A stretch of 64,000 nt of DNA, taken from NCBI RefSeq assembly GCF_000612845.1, contig NZ_CCAT010000039.1, positions 1-64,000 of the forward strand, read 5' to 3'. The notes beneath the pieces are model-generated. The model had not been told where the DNA came from and searched no databases. It saw only the letters and a list, made by a program, of their open reading frames with translations. Source of the stretch: Clostridium ihumii AP5. GTDB lineage: Bacteria > Bacillota > Clostridia > Clostridiales > Clostridiaceae. Of the stretch, positions 8,727-18,901 are shown in pieces. Numbering within the stretch: position 1 is the stretch's first letter; every line of letters starts with the position of its first letter. A program made the position numbers and the translations under genes.

Positions 8727-9545
8727 ATGAGTTTGCCAATTGTTACACCTATATATTTAAATAGTTCTAATGTAGTTTCTCTATTTAGATCTACTGTTGA
8801 AACTTTATCTTTAGATTTTAATTTAAATAGAAATACTATAGTATTTAAAACAACATTACCTCTAAGCGAACTTACTTGTGGTAGAATAACTCAAGGTACT
8901 GGAACAGTAGAGTATACTAGAGAATATATTAACGCTACCATAGATGCCATCTGTCAATCTGCTACAACAGCATTCTTAAAGCTTTATAACATTCTTGAAG
9001 ACAACAGCCTAATGAAACATCTAAACAATGCTAGTGATTTTAATTCACTGCGTGTTGGAGATATCATTGAAATTCAATGTCCATTATTTAAAGATCCTGA
9101 AGTTAAAAATTTATTCTCAATGGCCAACTCTTTAGAATTACAAATGTTAATAAATAGTGATGATAAATCTATAGAAAATAAATCTTCTGTTAATGTTGCT
9201 AATTTTTTAGCATACTTAAAAACTACCTTAGATAAACTTGAAAATAACTACTGTGTAGATTACTTTTCAAAACTTCTTTTCTCAAAATACAGAATAGTTA
9301 CCGCATTAAGTAAGGATAATTTTGAATCATCACTAACTTGTATAGAAGATAAACCACTAACAATTGTAGGAAAGGTAAGTTACATAGAACCATATTTAAA
9401 AGAAACTATGGTTGATACCTTTTTAGACCCTATTGAAAAATTTATTAAAACTAATAATATAACTTTTCCTTATGCAGAAAATTTCGACTTTGAAGAAGAT
9501 ACTCCTTATTACATTGGAATTGTTCCATTATCAATTCATCTTTAA
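8727..9545 (+). CDS. Hypothetical protein, 272 aa (possibly DUF6414-like)
   Basis: Soluble protein with no clear catalytic motif. It opens with PIVTPIYLNSSNVVSLFRS, a pattern like the start of DUF6414 proteins (PIYLD...V..LL), and has an ELTCGRITQGTG segment and a GDIIEIQCPLF segment where that family has its beta-rich middle. This similarity is from memory and weak. AGGAG at 8719-8723 is only three bases from ATG 8727 but nine from an in-frame TTG at 8733, so the true start may be TTG 8733. Single-gene unit on the + strand with its own terminator. Confidence 0.7.
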   Translation: MSLPIVTPIYLNSSNVVSLFRSTVETLSLDFNLNRNTIVFKTTLPLSELTCGRITQGTGTVEYTREYINATIDAICQSATTAFLKLYNILEDNSLMKHLNNASDFNSLRVGDIIEIQCPLFKDPEVKNLFSMANSLELQMLINSDDKSIENKSSVNVANFLAYLKTTLDKLENNYCVDYFSKLLFSKYRIVTALSKDNFESSLTCIEDKPLTIVGKVSYIEPYLKETMVDTFLDPIEKFIKTNNITFPYAENFDFEEDTPYYIGIVPLSIHL

Positions 9546-9553
9546 TCACAAGT

Positions 9554-9586
9554 AAAATAGGTAAAAGATTTACTTTTACCTATTTT
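9554..9586. terminator. Bidirectional terminator between convergent genes
   Basis: AAAATAGGTAAAAG ... CTTTTACCTATTTT hairpin between the stop codons of the + strand gene ending 9545 and the - strand gene ending 9599, with T-rich DNA on both outgoing sides. Confidence 0.88.
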
Positions 9587-9598
9587 ATTTACTTATAT

Positions 9599-9859
9599 TT
9601 AATCTTCATTTAGCCATGTTTTTATTATATTAGCCTCTTCTTCACCAAATTCAAAAGCTTGTCTTCCTTTAGATATTGCTTCATTTAAAGCTTTTAAATC
9701 TTCTTCACTTGCAGTTTTAATTGGTTGTGATTTTTTCTTTTTAGCTACATTTTTCTTAGGTTTTTTCTTTTGAAATGGTAAAGTCAAATAATTTATTAAT
9801 TCATCAATAACTTCACTAAATAATGATTGTTCTTTTACTTCTTTTTTTTCTTTATCCAT
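9599..9859 (-). CDS. Small Lys-rich hypothetical protein
   Basis: 86 residues from ATG 9859 (GGAGTGGAG site); a TTG start 42 bases upstream would only add a doubtful extension. The middle is strongly basic (KKKPKKNVAKKKK) and may bind nucleic acid. The C-terminal part is acidic and helical and ends TWLNED. Not recognised. Nearest upstream gene ends 96 bases away. Confidence 0.65.
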   Translation of the reverse strand: MDKEKKEVKEQSLFSEVIDELINYLTLPFQKKKPKKNVAKKKKSQPIKTASEEDLKALNEAISKGRQAFEFGEEEANIIKTWLNED

Positions 9860-9954
9860 TTGCTCCACTCCACATAAAAACACATATTTGAAAGTAATCA
9901 ATCACTTTCTTTCATCTTTATAATAAACTATATAATTATTATATCAAAATCCCA

Positions 9955-11427
9955 TTAAAATAAACAATCATTATACAAAATTTGATAAAATTCATCTAAA
10001 CTTCCAAAACCATTTCTATTGTCTCTAATTTTTATAATTTTTTCAGCTTTTTTAAAATCAATATTATTAATTGCTAATAAATCATATATACTTGCAGTAT
10101 TTATATTTATCATTAGTGTCTTTTTACTATTCTCATCCCACAGCACAGAAGGTACTACTACACTATCACTTTTTATCCATATTTCTTTATATATATTTTT
10201 ACTTAGACTTAACTTATCATCTTTAACAAGTTTTAATATATGGCTATAAAGTTCTTTATATTCTTCTAATTTTGCTATAAATTTGTCAACATTCCCTACC
10301 ATTCCTATTAGTGATAACTCTTCATAAATCTCTTTTAAATCATTTGTAAAAGTTGTTCCTAAAGTAGTTGATATAAATATTTTTAAAATTTCTTCTTTAT
10401 CATCTTCAAAATACTCACACCATAATGTTATATAATCTATTACTGGTATAGACTCTTCATTTATCTTATCTTTCATAAGATTCCATACCAAAAAGTTTTT
10501 AAGCATTACATTTTCAAAAGGTGAAAATATATTTTTTATATCTTCACTATTTGGTATTTCATTCAAAGTAAATTTATTAAAATCTTCCCTTTTCATATAA
10601 TTATTTTTTATTTTATCATTTGTATTAATACGATAAAATAATGTAGCCATAACTCCTTCTGATGAAATCATTTCATTTCCATTTAACACTTTTGTTTTAT
10701 CATATATACATGATGTATGTTCTAACATAATAATATCAGATAAGTTCATTGCATCTATACTTACACTCGGCAATACTTTTTTATAAATATATCCATTTTC
10801 TAATATTTTATTTATTCTAAAATTAGTATCAATATCACAATGCCATAATTTTATGGGCTCAAATTTATATTTATATTTTTTATTGAAACACTCTCTATAT
10901 TTATTTATATAATCAAATGTTAATCTTTCAAAGTGTTCTCCAAAGCCTTCAAAAAAAGCGTTATAATAATCTGTAATTCCCATACTGCAATGTTGTTTAG
11001 TAGATTTACTATATTTTATAAACTCTGGCATAATATTAGTCATCATTACATGCCCTAATTCATGAGTAAAAATATTCATTTGTCCTTTTTCTATGTTTTC
11101 TTCATCTAACACCAAATCTACAAAATTTAAATTTTTGTAGATTAATTTTTCATCATTTTCTTTAATAACAATTCCTTTTCTATTAAACCCACCTATATTT
11201 TTAGATATAAAGAGTAAATCCGTTCCCTCTAAATTATTTGATAAATTTCTACTGCACTTATTTAATCTAATACATGTTTTATTAAAATCATAACTTAATT
11301 CTTTCATTATTTTTTTATATAATTCACAATTTTCATCTAGATATTCTCCGCATAACATTCCATTATAATTTTCTAATTCGGTAATTATCTTTATTTTTTC
11401 ATCACTATTTTTAAATACATAGTCCAT
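9955..11427 (-). CDS. Putative zinc metalloprotease with C-terminal helix-hairpin-helix domain
   Basis: About 490 residues. A gluzincin-type zinc motif HELGH (about 122-126) is followed about 30 residues later by FFEGFGEHFE, which could supply the third (Glu) ligand. The last 50 residues, beginning NINTASIYDLLAI and containing KKAEKIIKIRDN and FGSLDEFYQI, look like a ComEA-type helix-hairpin-helix. No signal peptide, so probably cytosolic. ATG 11427 lies inside the preceding acetyltransferase gene (17-base overlap) and has AAGGG eight bases upstream, indicating translational coupling. Substrate unknown; the pairing of HExxH with HhH is unusual. Confidence 0.72.
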   Translation of the reverse strand: MDYVFKNSDEKIKIITELENYNGMLCGEYLDENCELYKKIMKELSYDFNKTCIRLNKCSRNLSNNLEGTDLLFISKNIGGFNRKGIVIKENDEKLIYKNLNFVDLVLDEENIEKGQMNIFTHELGHVMMTNIMPEFIKYSKSTKQHCSMGITDYYNAFFEGFGEHFERLTFDYINKYRECFNKKYKYKFEPIKLWHCDIDTNFRINKILENGYIYKKVLPSVSIDAMNLSDIIMLEHTSCIYDKTKVLNGNEMISSEGVMATLFYRINTNDKIKNNYMKREDFNKFTLNEIPNSEDIKNIFSPFENVMLKNFLVWNLMKDKINEESIPVIDYITLWCEYFEDDKEEILKIFISTTLGTTFTNDLKEIYEELSLIGMVGNVDKFIAKLEEYKELYSHILKLVKDDKLSLSKNIYKEIWIKSDSVVVPSVLWDENSKKTLMININTASIYDLLAINNIDFKKAEKIIKIRDNRNGFGSLDEFYQILYNDCLF

Positions 11428-11995
11428 AATTACAACCCTTTTCATATAGTACCCTATCCTCAAATACTTCAGAATTGAGATTAAATACTACTTCTTTTAT
11501 AATTTTTTTATTTATAAATCCAAGTTTTTCATTTAATTTAATTGATGCTATATTACCTGGATGAATATACGCCTGAATAGATTTGAATTTTAAATCTTCA
11601 AATGCATATTTTAATACTTCTAGTCCACATTCAGTCATTATATTTCTTCTCCAATATTTTATATTAAGCATATATCCTATTTGTACTGTTGATTCATCAA
11701 AGTCAAAATCATGAAGTGTTATAGTACCTACAACTTTATTAGTATTTTTGTCCTCAATACACCATCTTATAAATCTCTTTTCTTTAAAACCTTTTTTAAA
11801 ACTCATTATTGATTTTTTAGCTTGCTCAAGTGTTTTCATATTTTTCATGCCTTGATATTTAACAGCTTCTTCACTAGAATATATTTCATAAACATCTAAA
11901 TAATCTTCTTCTTTTGCTTCTCTTAACCAAAATCTTTTTGTTTCTATTGTAGGAAACTTATCAAATATAAAAGTAGCTTCACTTAAATTATTCAT
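11411..11995 (-). CDS. GNAT acetyltransferase, RimJ/RimL type
   Basis: 194 residues of the Acetyltransf_3 type: ETKRFWLREAKEEDYLDVYEIY at the start, the CoA-binding YWRRNIMTECGLEVL helix and IHPGNIASIKLNEKLGFI near the end. Such enzymes acetylate N-terminal or side-chain amines or small molecules. Its ATG directly follows the TAA of the methyltransferase gene (TAAATG) and its end overlaps the metalloprotease gene, so the three form one operon. The substrate is unknown. Confidence 0.9.
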   Translation of the reverse strand: MNNLSEATFIFDKFPTIETKRFWLREAKEEDYLDVYEIYSSEEAVKYQGMKNMKTLEQAKKSIMSFKKGFKEKRFIRWCIEDKNTNKVVGTITLHDFDFDESTVQIGYMLNIKYWRRNIMTECGLEVLKYAFEDLKFKSIQAYIHPGNIASIKLNEKLGFINKKIIKEVVFNLNSEVFEDRVLYEKGCNYGLCI

Positions 11996-12835
11996 TTATT
12001 TTTTCATCCCCTTAGCTAGTAAAAACTCACCATTATCTACTAAACTTCTTTTACAATAAGTTCGTTCTTCTATCTTAAGTATAGTATCTAATGCAACTTT
12101 ATCTTTTTCTATTTTTTCTGCTGCATCTCTAAATCCACTTATAATACATGGACTACCACCTAATACTATATTCTCTACTCCACATTTTTCTAGCATGTTC
12201 TCAAGTTCATCACTTTCAAAAAAATGTCTTGGTGGATGTGCTACCATTTCATGTTTAGGTAAATCTCCAGTATCTATCATTTCATTAATCATCCAATAAT
12301 CTGGTTTTCCGAAAAATGATGTATAATCAAAATCCATTCTTCCTAATTGCGTTCTTATTACACCCCATTTACTATTTACACTTATTAGTATATATCCACC
12401 TTTCTTAGTTACTCTAACTAATTCAGAAATAGCCTTATCTCTGTTTTCTAAAAGGTAATTTAAGGGTGCTCCATAACAAATTACAGTGTCAAAAGTATTA
12501 TCTTTTATCATAGATAAATCTCTTAAATCAGCATTTATTATATCATCTACATTACTTATTAACTCTTCTTGTTGCAACTTTTCCTTTGCTATTTTAAGTT
12601 GCTGATCTGATATATCTAAAAGTGTCACCATACACCCTAACTTTGCTAATTCAATACTAAATCTTCCTGCACCACATCCAGCATCTAAAACTTTTTTACC
12701 ACTTTCTATATGCTCCTTTAAAAAATGCATATGAAGATGGTAATTTATTCTGTCATATGCTGTTAAATTAAGTCTCTCCCATTCCTTTTCTCCATACTGA
12801 TTGTAAAATTCTCTTATTTTGTTTGGTTCGTACAT
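11996..12835 (-). CDS. Class I SAM-dependent methyltransferase
   Basis: 279 residues. Motif I VLDAGCGAGRFSIELAKLG, the acidic VTLLDIS strand and a motif IV-like DTVICYGAPLNYLL are clear, so SAM binding is secure. The C-terminal part is typical of small-molecule methyltransferases. ATG 12835 has AAAGGAGG. First gene of a three-gene operon with a GNAT and a putative zinc protease. It is related in layout to the gene at 13156 (both contain LLDIS.. and .ELKIAK-like segments), suggesting old duplication. Acceptor unknown. Confidence 0.92.
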   Translation of the reverse strand: MYEPNKIREFYNQYGEKEWERLNLTAYDRINYHLHMHFLKEHIESGKKVLDAGCGAGRFSIELAKLGCMVTLLDISDQQLKIAKEKLQQEELISNVDDIINADLRDLSMIKDNTFDTVICYGAPLNYLLENRDKAISELVRVTKKGGYILISVNSKWGVIRTQLGRMDFDYTSFFGKPDYWMINEMIDTGDLPKHEMVAHPPRHFFESDELENMLEKCGVENIVLGGSPCIISGFRDAAEKIEKDKVALDTILKIEERTYCKRSLVDNGEFLLAKGMKK

Positions 12836-12914
12836 ATTGGGCCTCCTTTAAATTTTAAGCAAGATATTTATGAATACAAGTAAAGTCAGTCACAAAATTA
12901 AAATTTAAATAATT

Positions 12915-13016
12915 TTATCTATATCTTTTTAATAAACGAAATATTACATAAGCTATAAATACTAAAATAGATAAATTCAAAATAAATGCTGCACAAATCA
13001 TTAAGTCAAACTCCAT
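12915..13016 (-). CDS. Single-span membrane peptide, 33 aa
   Basis: ATG 13016 follows GGAGG with an eight-base spacer. The 33-residue product has a short acidic N-terminus (MEFDLM), one hydrophobic helix (about residues 7-25) and a basic end (RLLKRYR), so it should insert with the C-terminus inside. It lies between two methyltransferase genes on the same strand. Small single-span peptides of this kind may be regulators or type I toxin-like; nothing in the sequence decides this. Confidence 0.62.
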   Translation of the reverse strand: MEFDLMICAAFILNLSILVFIAYVIFRLLKRYR

Positions 13017-13074
13017 AAAATTTCCTCCATTTCAATTATAATATTTCAAATCATTTTTTATTTATTAAAGAACC

Positions 13075-13090
13075 GGGGATTTAAATCCCC
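13075..13090. repeat. Isolated perfect palindrome of the hairpin-repeat type
   Basis: GGGGATTTAAATCCCC followed by GCTAC. It looks like a lone relative of the covarying hairpin blocks at 1.6, 30 and 60 kb, with a different stem sequence. Confidence 0.5.
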
Positions 13091-13155
13091 GCTACACTAT
13101 GACTAATTCTTTAACTGAAATATAAATAATCTAATTTTCATTTTAATATTATAGT

Positions 13156-13962
13156 CTATTTTTTTACAATTATATTAAGATGTTCAGTACTATCTCTAAA
13201 TTGTGGAAGTTCACAAGCTTTTATAGCTGCCTCTAAAAAATTATCATAAATATCAGGCATATATCTACACAAATTTTTCATTTGAATATTTAATCCACTT
13301 ACAAAACTTTCTGCTCCTGCATAAGATAAAATATTAAATTTAGATTTTCTAACTTCATCTAATGCTATTATTGGCGTTGTAAAATAAGTCTTAGTAAAAC
13401 TCTCTTCTTTAGGGAACTTTAAATCGCCCTTTAAATATCTTCCAAAATGTTCCTTATCAGCAAATACTTCTGGGAACTCACTAACAGCTGGTTTTAAACA
13501 ACCCCATGTGTTTATATATGCTACTAATGCAACTCCATCTTTTTTTAATATTCTGTAAACTTCACTTAAAACTTTTAACCTTTCTTCTTCATCATGCAAA
13601 TGATATAAAGGTCCCATAACAAGTATTCCATCAAAGCTCTCATCTTCAAATTCTTCTAACTCCAATGCACTTTTAACATAATATCCTTCTGCACTTAAAC
13701 CTTCCTCTTCTATTTTCCTCTTTGCAATCTTAAGTTCATTTTTAGATATATCTAATAGTGATACTTTATATCCCTTCTTTAATAATTCCATGGAATATCT
13801 TCCTGGGCCAGAACCTATATCTAAAACATGTCCTTCTTTCTTAAAATACTTATCTATTAAATAAACTGTTGATTTAAACTCTACTATTGAATATGGATTG
13901 GCAAGTCTTCCCCATTCCATCTCTGCTTCACTATCATAATATTCTCTTACATCATCACTCAC
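13156..13962 (-). CDS. Class I SAM-dependent methyltransferase
   Basis: 268 residues with motif I VLDIGSGPGRYSMELLKKG, SLLDISKNELKIAKRKI and motif IV DGILVMGPLYHL, typical of UbiE/Methyltransf_11 enzymes. The start is GTG 13962 after GGGGG with a nine-base gap. Transcribed alone or with the membrane peptide gene 140 bases downstream. Acceptor substrate unknown. Family assignment is firm. Confidence 0.92.
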   Translation of the reverse strand: MSDDVREYYDSEAEMEWGRLANPYSIVEFKSTVYLIDKYFKKEGHVLDIGSGPGRYSMELLKKGYKVSLLDISKNELKIAKRKIEEEGLSAEGYYVKSALELEEFEDESFDGILVMGPLYHLHDEEERLKVLSEVYRILKKDGVALVAYINTWGCLKPAVSEFPEVFADKEHFGRYLKGDLKFPKEESFTKTYFTTPIIALDEVRKSKFNILSYAGAESFVSGLNIQMKNLCRYMPDIYDNFLEAAIKACELPQFRDSTEHLNIIVKK

Positions 13963-14001
13963 AATAATACCCCCTTTTATTTTTATTCTGTAAAAAATTA
14001 A

Positions 14002-14031
14002 AAAGGTATAGCCAAAATCAGCTATACCTTA
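14002..14031 (-). terminator. Terminator of the 34-aa peptide unit
   Basis: AAGGTATAGC ... GCTATACCTT hairpin followed on the - strand by TTTTTAATTTTT. Its stem and loop resemble the terminator at 28614-28635, which follows the paralogous peptide gene. Confidence 0.85.
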
Positions 14032-14083
14032 AAAAAATCATAAAATATCGATATTTATAATACATTAATAACTTTTAAAAGTA

Positions 14084-14188
14084 TTATATACCTATCTTTT
14101 TACGAAGAGATATTGCTGATGAATATTTTTCTATATTTATATTATTGTTATTATTAAATTGCCAATTATTATTTAAATATAGTTTCAT
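14084..14188 (-). CDS. Short peptide, 34 aa, paralogue of the 28.7-kb peptide
   Basis: ATG 14188 follows GGAGG with an eight-base gap (a second ATG three bases upstream is too close). The peptide is Asn-rich in the middle and ends KYSSAISLRKKIGI. It shares QFNN, the K-x-SS-x-x-SL-x-K core and a terminal Ile with the 32-residue peptide at 28675-28773. Both have a TTGA..-17-TA..T promoter and a similar terminator. No signal peptide or cysteine is visible. It could be a regulatory or signalling peptide, a precursor peptide or a small antitoxin-like product; the function is unknown. Confidence 0.62.
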   Translation of the reverse strand: MKLYLNNNWQFNNNNNINIEKYSSAISLRKKIGI

Positions 14189-14240
14189 CATTTTTCCCTC
14201 CTAAAAATAAGTATGTATTAATTATAGTTAAAAGTTTACT

Positions 14241-14269
14241 GTAATTCAATGGTTTAAAATGAATATTTT
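14241..14269 (-). promoter_or_regulatory. Promoter of the 34-aa peptide gene
   Basis: On the - strand TTGAAT, a 17-base spacer, then TATAAT, about 35 bases before the ribosome binding site of the peptide gene. Coordinates are approximate to a few bases. Confidence 0.6.
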
Positions 14270-14445
14270 GTTAATAGTTTGTATCCTGTTTATTTAGTTT
14301 ACTTTTTTTTATCAATCTTAAACTATGTAAAATTTTAAATTGAATTGTTGACTTAAATTGTTAAAAGAAATTTGAAACCACTCACAAAGTATTCTTCATC
14401 ATTTTAATAAATTGAAGTTAAATTTTAAATATCACATTTACTATT

Positions 14446-16431
14446 TTATCTTCTTTTTTTACTTTTTACATTTCCACTTTTCTTACTTTTATTTTTAAAA
14501 TCATCTTTACCTTTAAATTTACTATCATTAACTTTAGGTTTATTTTTAAATTTCTTTGTATCTAGTTTTTCTTTTTGGGATTTTCCTTTACTATTTGAAG
14601 TTCTTTTCTTTCCTTCAAAGTTATTTTCACCTTTTCTAGGTTTTATAAGACACTTAGGTCCAAATCCAATTAAATCTTCTCTTTTTGCTTCAACCAATGC
14701 TTCATATACCAATGTATATTTTTTAGGATCTTTATACTGAAGAAGTGCTCTTTGCATAGCCTTTTCATGTTTTGTTTTCGGAACATAAACTTCTTTCATT
14801 GTAAGAGGATCTAGTCCTGTATAAAACATAGTAGTTGACAATGTTCCTGGTGTTGGGTAAAAATCTTGAACCTGCTCTGGCATATAATTTATATCTCTTA
14901 AATACTCGGCAAGTTTTATTGCTGATTTTATTGTACTACCAGGATGGCTAGACATTAAATATGGCACAACAAACTGTTTTTTTCCTACTTCTTCTGTAGT
15001 TTTATAAAATTTATCTATAAACTTATCATAAGTTTTTCCTGCTGGTTTTTGCATATATTTTAAAACCTCAGGACAAATATGTTCAGGTGCAACTTTAAGC
15101 TTTCCACTTACATGATGCTCCACAAGTTCTTTAAAGAATTTATCTTCTTTATCTGCCATTATGTAATCGTATCTAAGCCCTGATCTTACAAAAACTTTTT
15201 TTACATTAGGCACTTTTCTAACTTTTCTTAATAACTCTAAATACTCAGTATGATCGGCATCTAAATTTTTGCAAGGACTTGGGTATAAGCATTGTCTATT
15301 TTTACATGCCCCAAACTTTAATTGCTTTGAACAAGCTGGTCTTCTAAAGTTTGCAGTAGGACCTCCTACGTCATGTATATATCCTTTAAAATCTTCAAGT
15401 TTTGTAATTTCTTCTGCTTCTTTTAATATAGACTCTTCACTTCTACTTTGAACAATTCTTCCTTGATGAAATGTTATTGCACAAAATGAACAACTTCCAA
15501 AACAGCCTCTTGAACTAACTATGCTAAACTTTACTTCCTCAATAGCATCTATACCACCTAAGCCTTCATACATAGGATGATAATTCTTCGTATATGGAAG
15601 ATTATAAACTTTATCTAGTTCCTCCCTAGTAAGTGGCATTTCCGGTTTATTTTGAACAACATATTTATTTGCATGTTGCTGAACTATAGGTTTTCCTATT
15701 ACAGGGTCTTGCTCTTCATATTGAGCCTTAAACGCTTCTGCATATTTAATCTTATCTTTACATATTTCTTTATAAGAAGGGATTAAAACATACTCATCTT
15801 TCACATCTTCTAAGTTTTCTACAACATAACAAGTTCCTTTTACATCTCTTATGTTTTTAGCTTCAACTCCATTTTCTAAGTTTCTAGCAACTTCTACAAT
15901 TTGTTTTTCACTCATACCATAAACAAGCAAATCTGCACCACTATCAATAAGCATTGACTTTCTTACTTTGTCACTCCAATAATCATAATGAGCAAATCTT
16001 CTTAAACTAGCTTCTACTCCACCTATTATAACTGAAACATTCTTATATGCTTCTCTAATCTTATTACAGTAAACAATAGTTGCTCTATCTGGTCTTAGAC
16101 CCATCTTTCCACCTGGTGAATAAAAGTCTTTATCTCTTAACTTTTTACTTACAGTATAGTGATTAACCATAGAATCCATATTACCTGCATTAACTAAAAA
16201 TCCAAGCCTAGGTTTACCTAGTTTCTTAAAATCTTCTACATCTTTCCACTGTGGTTGTGGTATTACCCCTACTTTATATCCTTCATTTTCTAGTACTCTG
16301 CCAATAATTGCAGTACCAAAACTATGATGATCTATATATGCATCTCCTGTAACTATAATAAAATCTAACTCATCCCAGCCTCTTTTTTCCATATCTTCTT
16401 TACTAACTGGCAAAAATTTTTCCCTTGTCAT
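14446..16431 (-). CDS. ygiQ: YgiQ family radical SAM protein
   Basis: 661 residues. The radical SAM cluster motif CFGSCSFC (C310, C314, C317) lies mid-protein, preceded by the long YgiQ N-terminal region with [18 protein letters not shown] and followed by [18 protein letters not shown]. The last 60 residues are a Lys-rich low-complexity tail that may bind nucleic acid. The 4Fe-4S cluster cleaves SAM to a radical; the reaction of YgiQ is not known to me. ATG 16431 has AGGTGATG. Single-gene unit. Confidence 0.95.
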   Translation of the reverse strand: MTREKFLPVSKEDMEKRGWDELDFIIVTGDAYIDHHSFGTAIIGRVLENEGYKVGVIPQPQWKDVEDFKKLGKPRLGFLVNAGNMDSMVNHYTVSKKLRDKDFYSPGGKMGLRPDRATIVYCNKIREAYKNVSVIIGGVEASLRRFAHYDYWSDKVRKSMLIDSGADLLVYGMSEKQIVEVARNLENGVEAKNIRDVKGTCYVVENLEDVKDEYVLIPSYKEICKDKIKYAEAFKAQYEEQDPVIGKPIVQQHANKYVVQNKPEMPLTREELDKVYNLPYTKNYHPMYEGLGGIDAIEEVKFSIVSSRGCFGSCSFCAITFHQGRIVQSRSEESILKEAEEITKLEDFKGYIHDVGGPTANFRRPACSKQLKFGACKNRQCLYPSPCKNLDADHTEYLELLRKVRKVPNVKKVFVRSGLRYDYIMADKEDKFFKELVEHHVSGKLKVAPEHICPEVLKYMQKPAGKTYDKFIDKFYKTTEEVGKKQFVVPYLMSSHPGSTIKSAIKLAEYLRDINYMPEQVQDFYPTPGTLSTTMFYTGLDPLTMKEVYVPKTKHEKAMQRALLQYKDPKKYTLVYEALVEAKREDLIGFGPKCLIKPRKGENNFEGKKRTSNSKGKSQKEKLDTKKFKNKPKVNDSKFKGKDDFKNKSKKSGNVKSKKRR

Positions 16432-17080
16432 CTCATCACCTACTCATTTGTATTAACATTCTATATGTTTCTAAATTCAACTTTAAAATAATTTATTTTT
16501 CAATTTTATACTTAATTCACAGTTTATTTTTTTAACCATTTAAAACTTATTAAGAAAATCTATTGAAAAAAGGAGATAAAAATCCCCTCTATAATAATTT
16601 ATTTGTACTCAAAATGAAATCATTATAATACATCTATAAATCTTAACATTTTAGATTTATTTTAGTCCTATACTTTATTTCTAATTTCATTAAACTTTCT
16701 ATAAAATCACTATATGATTATACATTATAATTAAATCAAATCATATAAAAATATTTAATTTAATATATATAACACTGTTCATTAAACCTATTTATACTTC
16801 AATGTAATAATAAAAATTATCTATTATATAAAATTTAACAATATCTTAAAATCTTTAATTCCAAAAGTTACTTTGAAAAACTAGACTTAAACCATATAGA
16901 TTTTATAAAAATTTTATGTAAATTTAATTAACTTATGTTAAAATTTAACTTATAACCTTTCTTATTAATATATTTAATTTAAACATTAAATGAGAATAGT
17001 GTTAGTAAAGGAAGCAGTAATTATTTAAAATGTTATTCATAAAAATTTGTAATTTTAATAAACAATATGGAGGCGAAAGC
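16432..17080. other. Gene-free AT-rich stretch between divergent genes
   Basis: About 650 bp between YgiQ (-) and the ABC exporter operon (+). Very AT-rich; a GGAGATAAAAATCCCC quasi-palindrome near 16570 is the only structure noticed. The exporter promoter should be near the right end, but no consensus pair stands out enough to annotate. Confidence 0.6.
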
Positions 17081-18901
17081 ATGGAGCTTAATAAAATAGA
17101 AAAACATAGTGTTTTAAGTAATATATTCTTTTATTTTAAAATTTGGATTAAAGTTTATCCTCAATATGTTTTACTACTTGTTTTATCAATTCCTTCAGGA
17201 GTTATTAGCACCTATAGTGAACTACTTATACCTAAACTTATAATTAATGGAATTGAAAACAATTTAACTATGCAGTCAATTTTAAAGCCACTTTTAATTA
17301 TTTCACTGTTAATGATAATGACAAACTGTATTTCTAATTTTATTTCATTTAAACTTATGGCAAAAGGAACAATGGCTAAGTCATATTTAAATTCAGATAT
17401 GATTTTAAAAAAATTATTTAATTTAAATTATGAAAAACTTGTGGACTCTGAAATACAAAATAAAATTGCAAAGGTGAAAGAAATCATTAGTGAGGGTGAT
17501 AGTGGCACAATGCATCAGTTTGGCAATAATTTAGTTGTATTTTTTACTTCGATTTTTGGAATAATCTTTTTTGCATTCAATATTATAAAAATTGATATAG
17601 TTCTTCTTATCATAATAATTTTAACTGCAATTATAAATTCTTTATATGGTCTTTGGGCAAATAAATATCAATTCAAAAACATTTCCATTAAAAGTATTGA
17701 TTCTAAAAAGACTAATTATATACTTAGTGTCTCTAAAAAACGAGATTTTTTTAAAGATATAAAAATTTATAAAATGGAAAATTGGCTTACAGAAAACTTT
17801 AATATCTATAAAAATAATTGGTCAAATTTCGTATTAAAATCTGAAAATGTAAGATTAGGCTCATTGTCTATAAATGCTTTAATGATTTTTATAAGAGATA
17901 TTTTCTCATATATATATCTTATAAATAAATTATTAACTAACGAAATTAGTATTTCATACTTTGTTTTTATGCTTGGACTTGTGATTGCATTTTCAAATTG
18001 GATTAACAATTTGATATCAAAAATTAATGATTTAATATCATTTAGTATAAATATAAATCACATTAGAGATTTTCTTGATTTAAAAGAAGACAACTTCTTT
18101 ATAGGTGTTTCGCCCAAAATAGAAAATGATGCACCTTCTATTGAATTTAAAAATATAAGTTATAAATATCCAGGAAGTAGTGATTTTATATTTAAAAGTT
18201 TCAATTTAAAAATTCCAGCAAAAGAAAAACTTGCAATAGTTGGTATAAATGGCTCTGGGAAAACTACACTTATGCTTTTACTTATGGGACTGCTTGAACC
18301 TACTGAAGGAAATATATTAATTGATGGCTATGATTGTAGAAAATTTAATAAATTAGACTATTATAAATTATTTTCACCTGTTTTTCAAGATATAACTATA
18401 TTTCCCGAATCAATAATTTCCAATATTTCTGGCAGTTTAAGATATGACAAATCTAAAATAGAAAAGGCTATTTATGATAGTGGTATGAATGAATTTATTA
18501 GTTCTCTACCTGAAAAAGAAAATACATTTTTATTAAAAACTAGCAAAGAAAATGCAATTGATCTTTCTGGAGGACAAAATCAGAAATTACTTCTTGCTAG
18601 ATCACTTTATAAAAATGCGAAAATTAATATTCTTGATGAGCCTACAGCAGCCTTAGATCCAATTGCTGAAAGTTATCTTTACGAAAAATACAACTCAATG
18701 AGTAAAAATAAAACTTCAATTTTTATCTCTCATAGACTTGCCTCTACAAAATTCTGTGACAGAATCATACTAATGGAACATGGACAAATACTTGAAGAGG
18801 GAACTCATGATGAGCTTCTTTTAAAAAATAGTAAATATAAAGAAATGTTTGAAATTCAAAGTCAATACTATAAAGATGGAGGTGTTCATCTTGAAATATA
18901 A
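17081..18901 (+). CDS. ABC exporter, fused permease-ATPase, subunit 1
   Basis: 606 residues. An N-terminal six-helix exporter domain (about 20-330) is followed by an ATPase domain with Walker A GINGSGKTT, Q-loop VFQDIT, signature LSGGQNQKL, Walker B INILDEPTAALD and H-loop ISHRLAST. ATG 17081 is preferred over an upstream ATG (17030) because GGAGG lies seven bases before it. It pairs with the next gene, which starts inside this one, so the two probably form a heterodimer. The signature is slightly off consensus (Asn for Gln/Arg). Substrate unknown: peptide, lipid or drug. Confidence 0.9.
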   Translation: MELNKIEKHSVLSNIFFYFKIWIKVYPQYVLLLVLSIPSGVISTYSELLIPKLIINGIENNLTMQSILKPLLIISLLMIMTNCISNFISFKLMAKGTMAKSYLNSDMILKKLFNLNYEKLVDSEIQNKIAKVKEIISEGDSGTMHQFGNNLVVFFTSIFGIIFFAFNIIKIDIVLLIIIILTAIINSLYGLWANKYQFKNISIKSIDSKKTNYILSVSKKRDFFKDIKIYKMENWLTENFNIYKNNWSNFVLKSENVRLGSLSINALMIFIRDIFSYIYLINKLLTNEISISYFVFMLGLVIAFSNWINNLISKINDLISFSININHIRDFLDLKEDNFFIGVSPKIENDAPSIEFKNISYKYPGSSDFIFKSFNLKIPAKEKLAIVGINGSGKTTLMLLLMGLLEPTEGNILIDGYDCRKFNKLDYYKLFSPVFQDITIFPESIISNISGSLRYDKSKIEKAIYDSGMNEFISSLPEKENTFLLKTSKENAIDLSGGQNQKLLLARSLYKNAKINILDEPTAALDPIAESYLYEKYNSMSKNKTSIFISHRLASTKFCDRIILMEHGQILEEGTHDELLLKNSKYKEMFEIQSQYYKDGGVHLEI

